Part shown: one piece after another, positions 1 to 11,635 of the stretch | Numbering within the stretch: the first letter of the stretch is position 1 | Layout of the letters: every line of letters starts with the position of its first letter | Assembly: GCF_910592395.1 (NCBI RefSeq) | Contig: NC_088315.1 | Coordinates: 9,304,501-9,368,500 of the forward strand | DNA: 64,000 nucleotides | Direction of reading: 5' to 3' | DNA from: Lineus longissimus | Lineage: Eukaryota > Nemertea > Pilidiophora > Heteronemertea > Lineidae | Notes under the pieces: generated by a model | What the model saw: the letters and a program-made list of their open reading frames with translations, nothing else | What the model was told of the DNA's origin: nothing | Database searches by the model: none | Program-made: the position numbers and the translations under genes

Positions 1-299
1 GATTTGTGTTCGCAGCTCGGTGACCTTCTCAAATTTTCTCTGTGGGTTAGACACAAATGAATTAGCCATAACAGGCATTGTGAGGGGTACGTGGGTACGC
101 GAACAAGCTCTACAACCTATCAGGAAAACCTTATCCTCTGTATACGTTATTAGCGACCAAACCTATTACGCCATATTATTATAAATAGAACAGTACGTGA
201 CTTAGCTCGTAGGAAATGGTTTAACTACACCTACAAAAACACATAGCCGAACTGAAAGCAGAGCAGAGGGTGATGTTAATTTGGTGAGCGAGTGTCAGT
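1..299. other. No gene seen
   Basis: I see no long open frame, splice-bounded exon or recognisable repeat. The stretch runs directly into the 32-bp minisatellite. Confidence 0.5.
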
Positions 300-960
300 T
301 CCTCAGTGCTTCTACTCTATTTACCCTTATTGTTCTTTGCTTCCACTTCATTTACCCGTATTGTGCCTTGCTTCTACTCCATTTACCCGTATTGTGCCTT
401 GCTTCTACTCTTTTTGCCGCTATTGTGCTTTGCTTCTTACTCTATTTACTCTTATTGTGCTTTGCTTCTTACTCTATTTACTCTTATTGTGCTTTGCTTC
501 TTACTCTATTTACCCTTATTGTGCTTTGCTTCTTACTCTATTTACCCTTATTGTGCTTTGCTTCTGTTACTCTATTTACCCTTATTGTGCTTTGCTTCTT
601 ACTCTATTTACCCTTATTGTGCTTTGCTTCTTACTCTATTTACCCTTATTGTGCTTTGCTTCTTACTCTATTTACCCTTATTGTGCTTTGCTTCTACTCC
701 ATTTACCCTTATTGTGCCTTGCTGCTTACTCTTTTTGCCCGTATTGTGCCTTGCTTCTACTTCATTTACCTGTATTGTGCCTTGCTTCTACTCTTTTTGC
801 CGCTATTGTGCTTTGCTACTTACTCTATTTACTCTTACTGTGCTTTGCTTCTTACTCTATTTACCCTTATTGTGCTTTGCTTCTTACTCTATTTACCCTT
901 ATTGTGCTTTGCTTCTACTCGCTCTATTTACTCTTATTGTGCTTTGCTTTGAATCGATTT
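300..960. repeat. 32-bp minisatellite, about 20 copies
   Basis: A pyrimidine-rich unit of about 32 bp (core TTACCCTTATTGTGCTTTGC) is repeated head to tail with small length variants. Because 32 is not a multiple of 3 and the unit lacks stops on the + strand, all three + frames are open for more than 220 codons. The resulting peptides are translations of one repeat in rotating frames and are not credible proteins. Confidence 0.95.
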
Positions 961-1249
961 TCCCTTATTGCGCTATCTCTGTATGCCGTTATTGTGCTTA
1001 TCTTTTTGCTTCTGCCCTATTTACCTTCAAATCCTTTCTACGCTTCTACGTGAAGGGATGCTATCATCCTAGGTGACGCATAGCTTTCCACCATTTAAAG
1101 CCAGTGTACGTCAGCCAGGACGAGACATTGCCCTGAATATACCTTTTTATCCACTGCAATGTAAAACCAAACGGGCAATCTCCTCACCTGAGAAAGGATA
1201 AGTTAAACAACCTGGCAGCCGAAAACCACATTTGTCAATGTGCGTAGTA

Positions 1250-1740
1250 AAAGATAAGATAAGATAAACTTTATTTTTCATCGGTATGGGAATACATAAA
1301 AAACGTGAGCTGTGGTGGGCTCTTCAACCGATATCTAACATGATTAAAATAACAAAAGAATAAATAATACAGAGTTATCACAAGATTAATTTACAAATAG
1401 TAAAACAATAGCCCTACAGGGTTATGTCTCTAAAAGGCAATAGTACAAACACAGTTTAAAAAGCGCACATAGCACATTTACATTTATCACCATTCCAAGT
1501 TAATAAAAGTTTACGAAAAATGGTAAAATTATTGGCCTCACGGATATGGTTTGGCAGGTCATTCCAAATCCGTGAGGCTTCATATATTAAACTATTTTTA
1601 CCATATGATATACTGTTAAAATGATTGATCTGCACATTATTGCTACGAAGGTTGTGCGAGATTTCTTTTTCTTTTATAAGGTTCAACAAGTAGGAGGGTC
1701 TTTGTTTTTCTAGGATTTTGTACACTTCTTCAGCAACAGT
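1250..1740 (-). mobile_element. 3' end of a CR1/L2-like LINE (fragment)
   Basis: The - strand frame at 1725-1456 (89 codons) has the pattern that closes ORF2 in CR1/L2-type non-LTR elements: LRS near the start, a YGKNS..Y.A..IWN.LP..IR segment, then FRKLLLTW and a terminal CKCAMC cysteine cluster. The - strand 3' flank ends in a short GATAA-type array (1252-1268), the usual tail of such elements. The rest of the reverse transcriptase and the endonuclease are absent, so this is a 5'-truncated dead copy. Confidence 0.75.
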
Positions 1741-1999
1741 CGATGGCGGATTAACATCTTAGTTCTCTTTCATTTGCACTTTTTTGTCGAATTGACTGAT
1801 AAAGCTAATTTAAGGCGGAAATACATCACGTGGTCATGTTTCAGACTTATAACCCGTGGAAGAAGTGATTGCGATAAGTGTATTTTGTCCCTTGAGAAAA
1901 CAGTCTGATAGTGAACATGTCGAAACATCAAAATGGTTAAGATAGATAAAACTACATGTATTCATAAGCAACAAGAGATTTTTCACGATAAAATATACT

Positions 2000-2390
2000 C
2001 ACCAAATCAATGAATATCACGAAAACCACTCGGGAAATCATGCAATAGATCGACAAAATGCACTCAGGATATCAAGGAATAGCACGACAAAAGCCACTCG
2101 GGAAATAAAGGAATAGCACAACGAAAGCCACTTGATAAAATTGGAAGAGCACGACAAAAGACACTCGTGAAATCAAGGAATAGTACGACGAAAGCCACTC
2201 AGGAAATAAAGGAATAGTCCAACAATAGCCACTGGGGAAATAAATGAATAACACGACGAAAACCACTTCGGAAATAATGGAATGGCACTACGAAAGTCGC
2301 TCGGGAAATAAAAGAAGAGCACGACGAAAGACACTCGGGAAATAAAGGAATAGCACGACGAAAGCTACTATGGAAATCAAGGGAATATCT
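2000..2390. repeat. 34-bp degenerate minisatellite
   Basis: About eleven imperfect copies of a 34-bp unit containing GGAATAGCACGACGAAAGCC and ACTCGGGAAATAAA. Open frames on the - strand across it are repeat translations. Confidence 0.9.
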
Positions 2391-2819
2391 GTTGAAATTT
2401 TGGAGACACGAATTATTCTTTCTTCTGCCAGAGTCTTTCAAATAGATTTATTTGAAAGAATGCTTTTACTTACCTCGGTTTAAAAAACAAAATTATTTTT
2501 TTTGCAATTTCAGACGTATTAATGCATGATTATACAATTTCTAAAATGACTGCACCTTCACCAATTCCGAATGTTAATGATAATGTACACGGTCACTATG
2601 CGCTGTTTGCCATACACGATAAGCCACGCGATAGCCATGTCGTGATATTGAGGCACTACAACCGAATCATAATTTGCCACGCATTTGCACATTTTCACTC
2701 AGTAAGTTGAAACCGAATCAGATGGAATCTCTCAAGCACTCAATTTCTCCCCTGCACGATATCAAAAATGAATTTGTTACTAGACGATAGGTTAACAAGA
2801 ATGACTGGTTAGTGTACAG
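2391..2819. other. Intergenic or intronic, no feature
   Basis: There is a 62-codon open frame at 2522-2710, but it has no recognisable domain, no homologous copy in the window and no convincing splice context. I do not call it a gene. Confidence 0.4.
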
Positions 2820-3100
2820 TCACGGGGAGGAACAGAACTGTTTCTGACCAGATTGAAGAAGGAGTCATTATGCTATTGTCAAGATTTGAAAATGAAATAA
2901 ATATTGATGTCAGTCGCACCAGTTGTTGTTTTCAAGCCTCAGTCATGGCTGATCAAATCTATTTATGTTTACAATATCACTAACAAAACTAATTTTCTTG
3001 TTGACGAGTTCCCGGTGATCAATACAGACTTGTTATCTTGTTAAAAGTTTACTTTTTCCGCAAATAAACAAACACGAAATATTCCAAAATATGGTAAATA
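2820..3100 (+). repeat. Dispersed coding-like repeat, + copy
   Basis: The + strand matches the reverse complement of about 9460-9730 over about 270 bp with many substitutions. The translations also match: a segment like EGVIMLLS....EINIDVS.TSCCFQASV here corresponds to EESIIILLS....EIDIDVN.T.SCFQVSV there. Similarity at protein level suggests a decayed exon or an element-derived coding piece. I do not recognise the family. Confidence 0.6.
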
Positions 3101-3412
3101 AGGTACATGTAGTAAACACCTTGTAGTTTTATAGCCTTCATGTACATGTACACTACATGGCTTTTCTACTATGACGACAATAGTTGCATTTAAGATATAG
3201 GCGTACCCTAGCTATGAACATTTTTCAACAGTCTGCTTTCGAATAATTTTTGTCTCTCGATAATATTTGGCTCCCAACCAGCAGTATGTTGTCGCCGGAA
3301 ATGGCCTGAAATCGTATCTAAGAGCATCTAGGTTTCTATTTTTCCGGGGAGTACCCCCGCCAGAATGCGTCGGTGTTCGCCCCCCCCCCCAAGAATCCTG
3401 ATCATGTCGGTT

Positions 3413-4130
3413 TATGCCTGTTTCGCCTATTCCTGTTTCGCCTACTTTCCAGTACCCCTACAATAAATCGACTCTCCCACGGGGAACCTTAGGGATGCAT
3501 GTCCATTTTATGGGGAAAATGTGAGGGGACAATTGGATGATGTTAACGATGTGATGACAATTTGACTAATCAAATGCCATCAACTTTGTTATGCCATGAC
3601 CGTTTTGAAAGAGTCACCTTGAAAGCGGGGACAGTCCGGGACTTATTTGACCATAGGACCATAGGACCATACTGACACACAGTAAAAACTAATAGATTAA
3701 GTAGAGTAAAGCAGTCGTTTATTTTATGAAAACTGAATTCATGAGTTTTTGATAAAAATACATAATATTGTACATTCTCATAATTATTTGATCAAAATCA
3801 GCTGTAAAACCCATGTCATAATATACATGTAGGTACAGCACATATAAAGTCAAACAAGGTGGAAAATACATATCATGATATTATGTCAGACAAGGTAACT
3901 GATGGCATCAACGTAACTCATTATGTCCCTCTCTCCATTGACGTATTGTTTCAATGCGTACATATGTGGCTCTCCTCGGGTTTGGTCGGTCAGTAAGGGA
4001 CGGTTCATATTCCTACGTCTGTGGGGAGGTTAGCAATACATTTGAATAGGCGAAACAGGAATTAGGCGAAACAGGAATAGGCGAAACAGGAATAGGCGGA
4101 ACAGGAATAGGCGAAACAGGAATACGCCAT
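3413..4130. repeat. Element bounded by inverted minisatellite ends
   Basis: Left end (3413-3452) contains two tandem copies of CCTGTTTCGCCTATT; right end (about 4047-4130) contains five or so copies of the reverse complement AATAGGCGAAACAGG. The roughly 590 bp between them has no open frame. Repeated inverted termini suggest a non-autonomous foldback-type element. It ends about 28 bp before the first RFX6-like exon, inside the preceding intron. Confidence 0.6.
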
Positions 4131-4157
4131 CATGTCACTTCCTGCATTTTTTTTCAG

Positions 4158-7100
4158 ACGACCAAGAACCTGCTGGACAACACTGACCTTGTGCAGACGA
4201 TATGTGGTGACCTTGGAGAGTTGGACACGACCTTCACGGCACAGACGCTAGGCCTAGAAACTGGCATGGAAGGAGAACACGAACTAACAATAGATGGTAA
4301 GTACACTTATATGTATTCAAAGGCCTAGGCGGATCGTTAAGAAACTTAAATTTGTACTTGAATTAGGAAATTTACAAATATTAAATGATATATATTTCAG
4401 CATTGTCAGTGTGTAGACAGATATACAATACGGCATTGTGTATAACTGCATTTCTATTTTTTGGACCGTCAGAAATTACGAATGGCGTACCCCTTTTAAA
4501 TATGTTAATCTACAGATATTCGCGCCTCCTTATCTACAAAATGATTCCCTTTAATTAGATTCCCACATGGCGCCTTGTATGTACGTACCTCCCAGGTCGC
4601 TGGCAGTGTGCCGTGATATGATAAATACATGTATATGAAGAAAAGTACATGTCAAATTAAAAGGAAAATTAACAAGGTCACGAAATATTGTGTCTTTCTA
4701 GTTCTAAACGATTTGTGTGATGTCCTGAAGAACCAACCAACCATTGAATCCCTCATAGATTGGATGGACGCATTGGTCGAACTTAAAATCGACAAGGTAT
4801 GGTATCATTTGGTGCCGTTCGTTGGAATGATAGACAGGCCTATATCAGGTGGCCCTCAAGAAAACAGCATACTAATGAAATTGTATAGTATAAAAAGTGT
4901 GATTGTAGTTTATATTTCTCATCCATCATCACAAGATGATGTCAAAGAAATTGTATTTCAACTACTTTCGTTACGTTCATTTGCCCTTGCCCCCATGGAA
5001 TCTGTATCGTGGGGGTCGAAGTTATCAAGATTTGCGCTGATAACCCTTCGACAAGACACTAGAACCCTAAAAAGTTTGACCGAGGTGCGAGCGGGCTATG
5101 TTTAAAGACAATAGACCGTGTATTTTGGTAACAAGGTAAGAAGAAATAAAACGTAATATTTTTAATCTTCCTATTACTTCGAAGTAATAGGTTTTAATGT
5201 GCGATTGCAAAGTTTTGAATTCGATTTCCAAATCAAAATCCGAACGAAAAAACCTGACCTCTGAACGACAGAGGTGTTTTTCATGGCTTCTCATCAGCGT
5301 CTTTTTTTAACCAGCCCAGCAAACAGAATGGCAAAACCTTCAAGAGACGCTCACAGGAATTTCTGCTTCGATGGTCTTTCTTCCTTGCAAGGATGGCCCA
5401 CAATATGACACTGGGTAACGCACACGAGTACGGTAGGTCTGCTTGTTAAAGGGGTGATATAGGGCATGATAAAATTCTGTGGCCAAATGTCATGTCAAAA
5501 CCTTTATACTAATGGATGACAAGATTAAGGTCTATATTTTGCTAAGAAACTAATGGTTTTATATTACAATCATCTGAAAGAATCTTTAAATCAGCTCACT
5601 CTCCAGAGACTTCCTTTCAAACCAGCAAGAAAGTAAATTCACCCAACCCCCCTGGAGAATTTGTTGTGTTGGTGCATAGATAAAGGAAACAAAGAATTTG
5701 CACATTACAGAAGAATCATTCTCCGACGTTTTCTCCATGTGGTAACGATTCCTTTCACACTTGCATAACAGGCTGTACTTTGGTCTACAGGCTCTTTTCA
5801 TGTGATCCGGCTGTTCCTAGATGAGTACATCCTCCTGGCTGTAGAGACGTATCTCCACAACGAGGCAGAAAAAGACTTGCAAAATGTTCTCCGAAAACAC
5901 ACCCGGGAAGGTACGTATCACTAGTAGGAGGCTTTTTCGACACAGCTTGTCTAACTTTTTTCTGATTTTTCCGACAAAAGACCAACATTATCCGACTTTA
6001 CCTTGAAAGCTTGGATTTCTAGGAACCTGAGAAAAAAATACTAGGGTTTCCCAAAGTAGGGCATTAAAGATTAAAGGCCTATCTTGAATGGGGTTAATGA
6101 GGTGACCTTATTGAGTGAGCTAATTAGTATTCACACTGAGGGTCAATCCGGTCACCTAAATGCGCACGTGGGTAGGAGCATTAAACTGACCCTGGTATGC
6201 GAGGATGCATCTGCAGTGGAACACTGTAAAAAGTATTGGTACGAGTACTGCATTTTCCTCGAGATTCACCTCCTTTAAAGCTTATAAGCAGCAGGAGCAG
6301 GAAGGTTAAAATGGTAGTCTTCATGTGACGAGTACGCGCAGTGAAGGGCCGAGGTCGTGTTTGATCCAGCAAAAATTATATTCCTCGTACAAGACTGAAT
6401 AATTTCGATGCTGTGAGATAGAGACCCTTACCGGAGACTTTGTGTAACTGAATCTGACCTACCTGGTGCCCTATAGCCAACCTTTAGGCATAGTATGTTT
6501 GGGGTTAGCGCGTAATGGACGCCGAATGAGACCAAGTCTCAAATATTTGACCTCATGACTTGGCTGGGTGGCGTTCGGACTGTGGTATCGCATGATTTTG
6601 ATTTGTTTTGCTGTCATTTCAGAGGATCTGGACAAGGTTGATATAAGACTTAAACCTGGGATTTGTTTCGTTGTGAGCAAGTCTCAACATGCCCAGAGCA
6701 GGACAGACAACATGCCCCAGCCAGACTACCGCATGCAGTATCTCAGGGAGGAGATGGCAAATGATATGTATCCTGGACAGGTATTCAACTCAATCTCCAA
6801 GCGGTAACGGTTGCTTCGTGTCATACAAGCACCCTTTACAAATGCTAGCAATCCTCTCATTGGGATATTTGAATTCACTTCTCTTCTAAAGCGACGATAA
6901 TTTAAGACTTCCACTCCAGTATTGACCAATCGGAAGCCCGATAATCGCCATGACCCGTTCTTTCTAGCCGAACGAGCATGGTGTACGTATTCTGATAAGG
7001 TTTGAAGTCTCAAATGCCTGCTTGAGGAACGTAGCGGATGTTCATTTCCAATTCATCCTCAGGAAATCAGGGGCTGACACCTTTCGTATATCTCTGACAA

Positions 7101-9289
7101 AAACAGGATACAGCAAGGGCCCTCTATTTCTGTATTAGAAGGGAAATGTGCTGCCCTCACGTCATGATTTGTGCATAACAAGATTGCTTGTGTATTTCTT
7201 GCCTAAAATAAATTCGGCCAAATTTTGGATTAGGTGTTTCTTGCACTAACTTATCACTGTGAGCTTTTTTCTGTCTAAATAACTGCCAACATTGCTCTGA
7301 CGAAACCGTTTAATGACATTTTCCTTGCAGCCGTGTAGCATGTTGACACCTCCGATTTCTCCCGTACTGTCACAACCATGTCGGACCACATCCTACCCTT
7401 ACCTATCGCCAATGGAGACAACTGGTGGAGAGGCTTCTACCAGCACATCGGCACAGGGGGTTCTTGCTGGTAAGATCTCTCCATCCTTTGCTTTTGAGTA
7501 CATTTTTTGCAAACGGACCCAATTGGGTCTTATGAGGACAAAGTCCTAGGTTAGGGTCACTGTAAGAGGGGACGCTTGCCCTTATCATCTGAAGATTTTT
7601 GGGTCGCTCCCTGATGTTTATTTCACCGAGGCTTACGAAATCTTAAATCTTAAATTTGCCATTTTGTTACTCAGATATATTGCTATACTTAGAGTGGGAT
7701 TTATTTATTCTTACTGTTAGGCTTTAAACCAAACGCTTATCATGTCTCAAATTAAGCAAATTAAGAGGAATGGTAATTCACAGATATCTGATGTCCAACA
7801 CTCGGACAGAGTAAAGTGCTATGACAACGGTGTGTGTTCGTCAATTTGTGTTTTTACAGGATTCCAACAAGACAATGCCTACCCCTTACCAGAAAATAAT
7901 TGGCCAGTATGTGATTACTGGCCTCATGGCCTAGACCCCCTAAGACTGCCCCAGGAACGAGGTTGCACAGATGAAGAAAGAGGGCAGAGAGATGTGCTTC
8001 CATCATGCAGCCTCACCACCAGGCCTCGGATTACCAGCGTGCAACATTCCTGTGTATATAACACATTTATGTATGAGGTTGATGAAGCTGAAGCTGAGGT
8101 TGTTGAAGCGGACGTCAGAACGAGTGCGTGTAGTTACTATAGATCTGATGGTAAGATATGTCAGGTATCATTGCAGTCCAAATAAACCAGTTCGGCCTTA
8201 ATGCAGTCTCATGGCCCAACATAAAACCAATTCAAATTTAATGCAGCAAGTTGTCCGGGCCTTGATCAGGTCAGCCTCAATGCTGTTTTGATTTGCCCAA
8301 ACTAATCAGCACAGCTTTCACGCAGCCTAATAACACACCTCAATCAGTTCAGCATTAATACAGTCTAATAACGAATTCATGTGCTGAAACTAAACTAAGC
8401 ATACATCCAAATTGATGTACTCCACTCCTACAAAACTGATAATCATGTGAAAACTGGTGCTTAAAAGATATGACCTACTGACAGGTTGATGTACCAAATG
8501 ACATCCATTTACAATGGTAGGAGGCTCTTCCCGACTTCTAAATGTTAATGGTTTCTCTAACTTCTTCCTGATTTATCTGACAAAAGTCCGACATTTTCCG
8601 ACTTTTTCCTGAAAGGTCGGATTTCTAAAAAACCTGTGAAAATACCAGGTCTTCCCAAACTAGGGCAATAAAGATCAAAGACCTTTGTTGAATGGGGTAA
8701 GTGAGGTGTGAGCCAAACACTCAGAGTGACCCAAAGTGTGAATACTAATTAGCCCACTCAATTAGGTCACCTCATTGACCCCATACAACATGGGCCTTTG
8801 ATTTTTAATGCCCTAGTATTTTTCAAGGTTTTCTAAAATTCGACCTTTCAGGGAAAAGTCGGACAATGTCGGACTTTTGCCGGATAAATCAGGGGAAGTT
8901 AGAGAAAAGGTCAAGAGTCGGAAGATGCCTCCTGGTGTTAATTCTGATGTAGTTGATCAAATAGTCGTCCCTACAGTCAAGATTTTTGAAGTGAGTGCAG
9001 GACCTTTAATGGGTTTTTTGCAGGCATCCAGACATACAGGGAGAACACGGTCAGTAACCGTCAGATGGTGCAACACGTGTCAGTGATCAGGCGACACGAG
9101 GACATTCAAGATGAATCCCGCGATCCTCTCAATCTTCTCGATAAACATCAGAAATATCCAAAACAGGCATTCGCAGGGCCAGCGGGAGACATAGACTATG
9201 CCCACGTTCAGGAACAAAGTTGCTTCATTCATGACAATCGTGTCCCCTTGCCAGGAATTGGTACTCTGTGTGGGGAAAGCACTTTCTGA
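4158..9289 (+). CDS. RFX6: RFX6-like transcription factor, C-terminal eight exons
   Basis: Eight GT/AG-bounded exons join in one frame: 4158-4296, 4702-4796, 5315-5432, 5791-5910, 6623-6780, 7331-7469, 7860-8150 and 9024-9289 (stop), giving about 441 residues. Phases agree at every junction (0-1, 1-0, 0-1, 1-1, 1-0, 0-1, 1-1, 1-end). Residues about 50-155 are the conserved RFX C-terminal dimerisation/extension region: [14 protein letters not shown], then [15 protein letters not shown] and [21 protein letters not shown]. Further on, MLTPPISP (exon 6) and QHVSVI followed by DPLNLLD (exon 8) are motifs I associate with vertebrate RFX6, the endocrine/gut regulator, rather than RFX1-4. The winged-helix DNA-binding domain is not in the window; its exons must lie upstream, and I found none between 1 and 4157. 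Two foldback elements sit in introns. The assignment to RFX is firm; RFX6 rests on recalled family motifs. Confidence 0.85.
5924..6150. mobile_element. Half copy of foldback MITE (one arm)
   Basis: Starts with TAGGAGGCTTTTTCGAC and follows one arm of the complete palindromic element at 8519-8937, including the CCGAC repeats and the GGGGTTAATGAGGTGACCT segment. Only one arm is present. It lies in an intron of the RFX6-like gene. Confidence 0.75.
8519..8937. mobile_element. Foldback MITE with about 190-bp arms
   Basis: The left arm (from AGGAGGCTCTTCCCGACTT) and the reverse complement of the right end (AGGAGGCATCTTCCGACTC) agree over nearly the whole half-element: the CCGACATT repeats, the CTAACTTC..CTGATTTAT segment and the GAATGGGGT..TGAGGTG segment recur in inverted order around a centre near 8730. 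No open frame. It lies in the last intron of the RFX6-like gene, about 85 bp before the terminal exon. Confidence 0.85.
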
Positions 9290-9416
9290 ATCAGATATTG
9301 AGCTATGGCTCATTTGCTGGAACCGTGGCAGCAATCTCCCTAGCTGAGGTTGATTGTCTTCATATCATACAAAACTTGAGCTACGTGGTGTGTACCTACT
9401 TGCAGGCTATAAAAGT

Positions 9417-9422
9417 AATAAA
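9417..9422 (+). promoter_or_regulatory. Polyadenylation signal of RFX6-like gene
   Basis: AATAAA lies about 128 bp after the stop codon, followed by a T-rich stretch. The same signal is carried along in units B, C and D without the upstream gene. Confidence 0.6.
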
Positions 9423-9429
9423 GTTTTTT

Positions 9430-9730
9430 TATTGCATGTTCTTAATTTTTCGATATTTCGTACTTGTTTGATGGCGGTAAAAGCAAACTTTTACCTGACA
9501 ACAAGGCTGTGTTGATAATCGAAATCTGATCAACAAGAAAATGTGTTTTGTAAGCAATGTCGTAAGCACAAACAGATTTAACAAGCCGTAGAGTTTACCG
9601 ATGACTGAAACTTGAAAACAACTGCCGGTGCTATTCACATCAATATCTATTTCATAGCCAGTTCCAGACAATAAAATGATGATCGATTCTTCAATCATTC
9701 TTCGAGCAACTGCTATTTGCATCACATCTT
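9430..9730 (-). repeat. Dispersed coding-like repeat, - copy
   Basis: Open for 98 codons on the - strand (9725-9429), with the segment EESIIILLSGTGYEIDIDVN and then SCFQVSV. It is the inverted partner of 2820-3100 and is retained in B (26279-26521) and C (37284-37526); in D its outer part is deleted. Similar translation at the diverged 2.8-kb copy suggests former coding sequence. Function unknown. Confidence 0.5.
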
Positions 9731-9732
9731 AT

Positions 9733-9885
9733 TAACCCCATTCAATCGAGGCCTTTGATATTTTATGGCCTACTTTGGGAAGACCTAGTTTTTTTGTCTC
9801 AGGTTTTATGGAAACAAAGTCTGGGAAAAGTCGGACAGTGTCAGAGGAATGTCGGATAAATCAGGAAAAGCTGTCATATGCATTA
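9733..9885. mobile_element. Half copy of foldback MITE
   Basis: Matches one arm of 8519-8937: the CCCATTCAATCGAGGCCTTTG segment, the GGGAAGACCTAG segment, AAAGTCGGACAGTGTC and GGATAAATCAGG. Present in the same place in B (about 26530-26680) and C (about 37535-37690), absent from D. It is followed in all units by a variable G homopolymer. Confidence 0.75.
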
Positions 9886-10923
9886 TTGGGGGGGGGGGGG
9901 GGGCATATGCACCCTCGTTTTTTCATCTCTATTTATCATCTTTGGTAACCACCTTTGTGTCTTTCTAATCGGCAACATCTTCGTTGTCCATGACGATCAC
10001 CTGACTCGGTGGCTCAAGTGTTGATAACCTTTCTGAGTCCTGTGACATCTGTTAGATATTCCCTGAATCTAGTCAGTAGGTCTCGCGGTTTCCCTGATGA
10101 AGTCATTATCAGTATTCACAGTATATATGCACAATTTGTACAGAAGGCATCAGCTAATCATTTCTTTTGGAAGAACCATACCTGATGCTGTGCTTGAATG
10201 TAATAGGGATGTCGAACCATCTACATGTTCTGATACAGTTACAATCTGAGGAATGTTCACGAATTCTCTGTGTTAATTGGCCCTTCGTCTTCCTGTTCTT
10301 GCAAGATAGCGCCCTCGGTAATATGACAGCCCCTGAAAGCCAAGGACAACACGGTTCGGGGGAGAGGATTCTTAGATGGGCCCCCATATGAAGTAAGAAC
10401 ATAAGATTTTAGCGTTATTTGGGAAATCAGACCAGACATTTCAGATGGTGCCATTCAGAACTATTAGAATACCCAAAACAGTATTGGATCGACATGTACA
10501 CATATCTCAGATTTGGCTTATTATCCGGCATAAGAGTGGGAAAGAGACCCTTAAGTCAGACTGGTTTCAGCAATGAAGCGGGAGAAAGCCAAATAAAGCT
10601 GAATAAAGCTGAATAAAGTGCGAAGAAGGGGTGAGGTGCAAGAATTTCTTTTTTGCTTTACTCTAGACTATTGGACCGCGTAGAATGGAGAAGGAAACTA
10701 GGCTCATTGCTCATTATGTCACTAGCAAACTATTAGGGATTTGAACCTGATAGTCCTCGGGTATTGGTGAGAGGTGGTCCTTGTAGCCAAATGTGTGGAT
10801 GACTGCAAAGCAATTATTTACAGCGAGCATTCATGATCATTGTGGCGTCGAAAAAAATAAATCACTGATTTTTACTGTAAGGTGAATGGTTCGATGACGT
10901 CTCAGATATTCTGTTTAGTAGAG
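9886..10923. other. P1 upstream region, presumed intron
   Basis: Conserved between units but without a convincing exon. The segment around 10010-10120 resembles 13870-13960 upstream of P2 (GGCTCAAGTGT, GTGACATCTGTTAGAT, GGTTTCCCTGAT), so P1 and P2 were duplicated together with their upstream DNA. Short open frames on both strands here are overlapping and lack domain content. Confidence 0.5.
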
Positions 10924-11635
10924 GAACATGTATACCCGGGGTCCCCCGGCAGTATTCATACCACCCAAACCTGTCACAGATTACCACCGCAACCTCGAGA
11001 ATCTTATAGCAACATTTTTGGAAAATTCAGGAGATTTTAACTTTTTAGTTTACGAGTTTAAGCCAAATACTCATGTGTTTCGGGTGAAATATAATGGCTC
11101 ACATTTCCTGCGAAAGCCGAGAGGATCATTTACCTACTTTGATAAGTTCCTCTTGATTTTTGATGGCCCTGAAGTCTACATGTATGATTTTACAGAGGGT
11201 ATTGTAAACGGTAGTCTAATTCTGCCCAAGGAGGGCAGGCAGTGTCTCGAAAAAGAAGTAAACTACCCCAAATATACCGTGGTTTTACTTTTAAACTTTG
11301 CTGAAAAGGCCTTCATGATGTGCATTGATGGTTCCCAGGGTATTTTTTTCTTTGACCACTACGTAGAATCAGGCTCAGAGCCTGTTCTACGGTTAACTAA
11401 TAAAACGCATCTTCACTTCCCTCATGTTGACCGAGTAAATCCAACCTGGTTCGACCACAACTTATTTGCAGTTGGTTTTATATATCCGCATGAAAACTAT
11501 TTGACTGTGGCTGTAAATCATTACAAGCAAGGACAATCAAACGGGTGTAGCTTACTTCAGTCACACTTAATCCAAGGCTACTCAGGCGCGACAAAATCGC
11601 TTGTCATCATAGCTGCGCTAATTCTAAAAAGCTAA
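10924..11635 (+). CDS. P1-A, propeller-like family, truncated terminal exon
   Basis: The ATG at 10928 opens 235 codons; the exon probably begins at 10924 after an AG, in phase 2. The protein is close to P2 up to the segment LTVAV.HYKQGQS and HLIQG, then diverges and stops after VIIAALILKS, about 80 residues short of P2. It contains alternating hydrophobic strands such as FDKFLLIFDGPEVYMYDF and TVVLLLNFAEKAFMMCIDG, the look of a beta-propeller or similar all-beta repeat. No signal peptide or membrane segment is in this exon. This is the only P1 copy without an internal lesion, but loss of the last blade-like region makes its function doubtful. I do not recognise the family. Confidence 0.55.

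Noticed and set aside
281-1076. Three overlapping 223-256 codon open frames
   Set aside because: All are translations of the 32-bp minisatellite in rotating frames.
1-4157. Upstream RFX6-like exons with the winged-helix domain
   Set aside because: I searched the + strand for further exons continuing the frame and found none; the region is repeats, so they probably lie outside the window.
10154-10616. Overlapping 65-82 codon frames on both strands, repeated in B, C and D
   Set aside because: Opposite-strand and overlapping frames are open at once, no domain, no exon borders; repeated only because the unit is duplicated.
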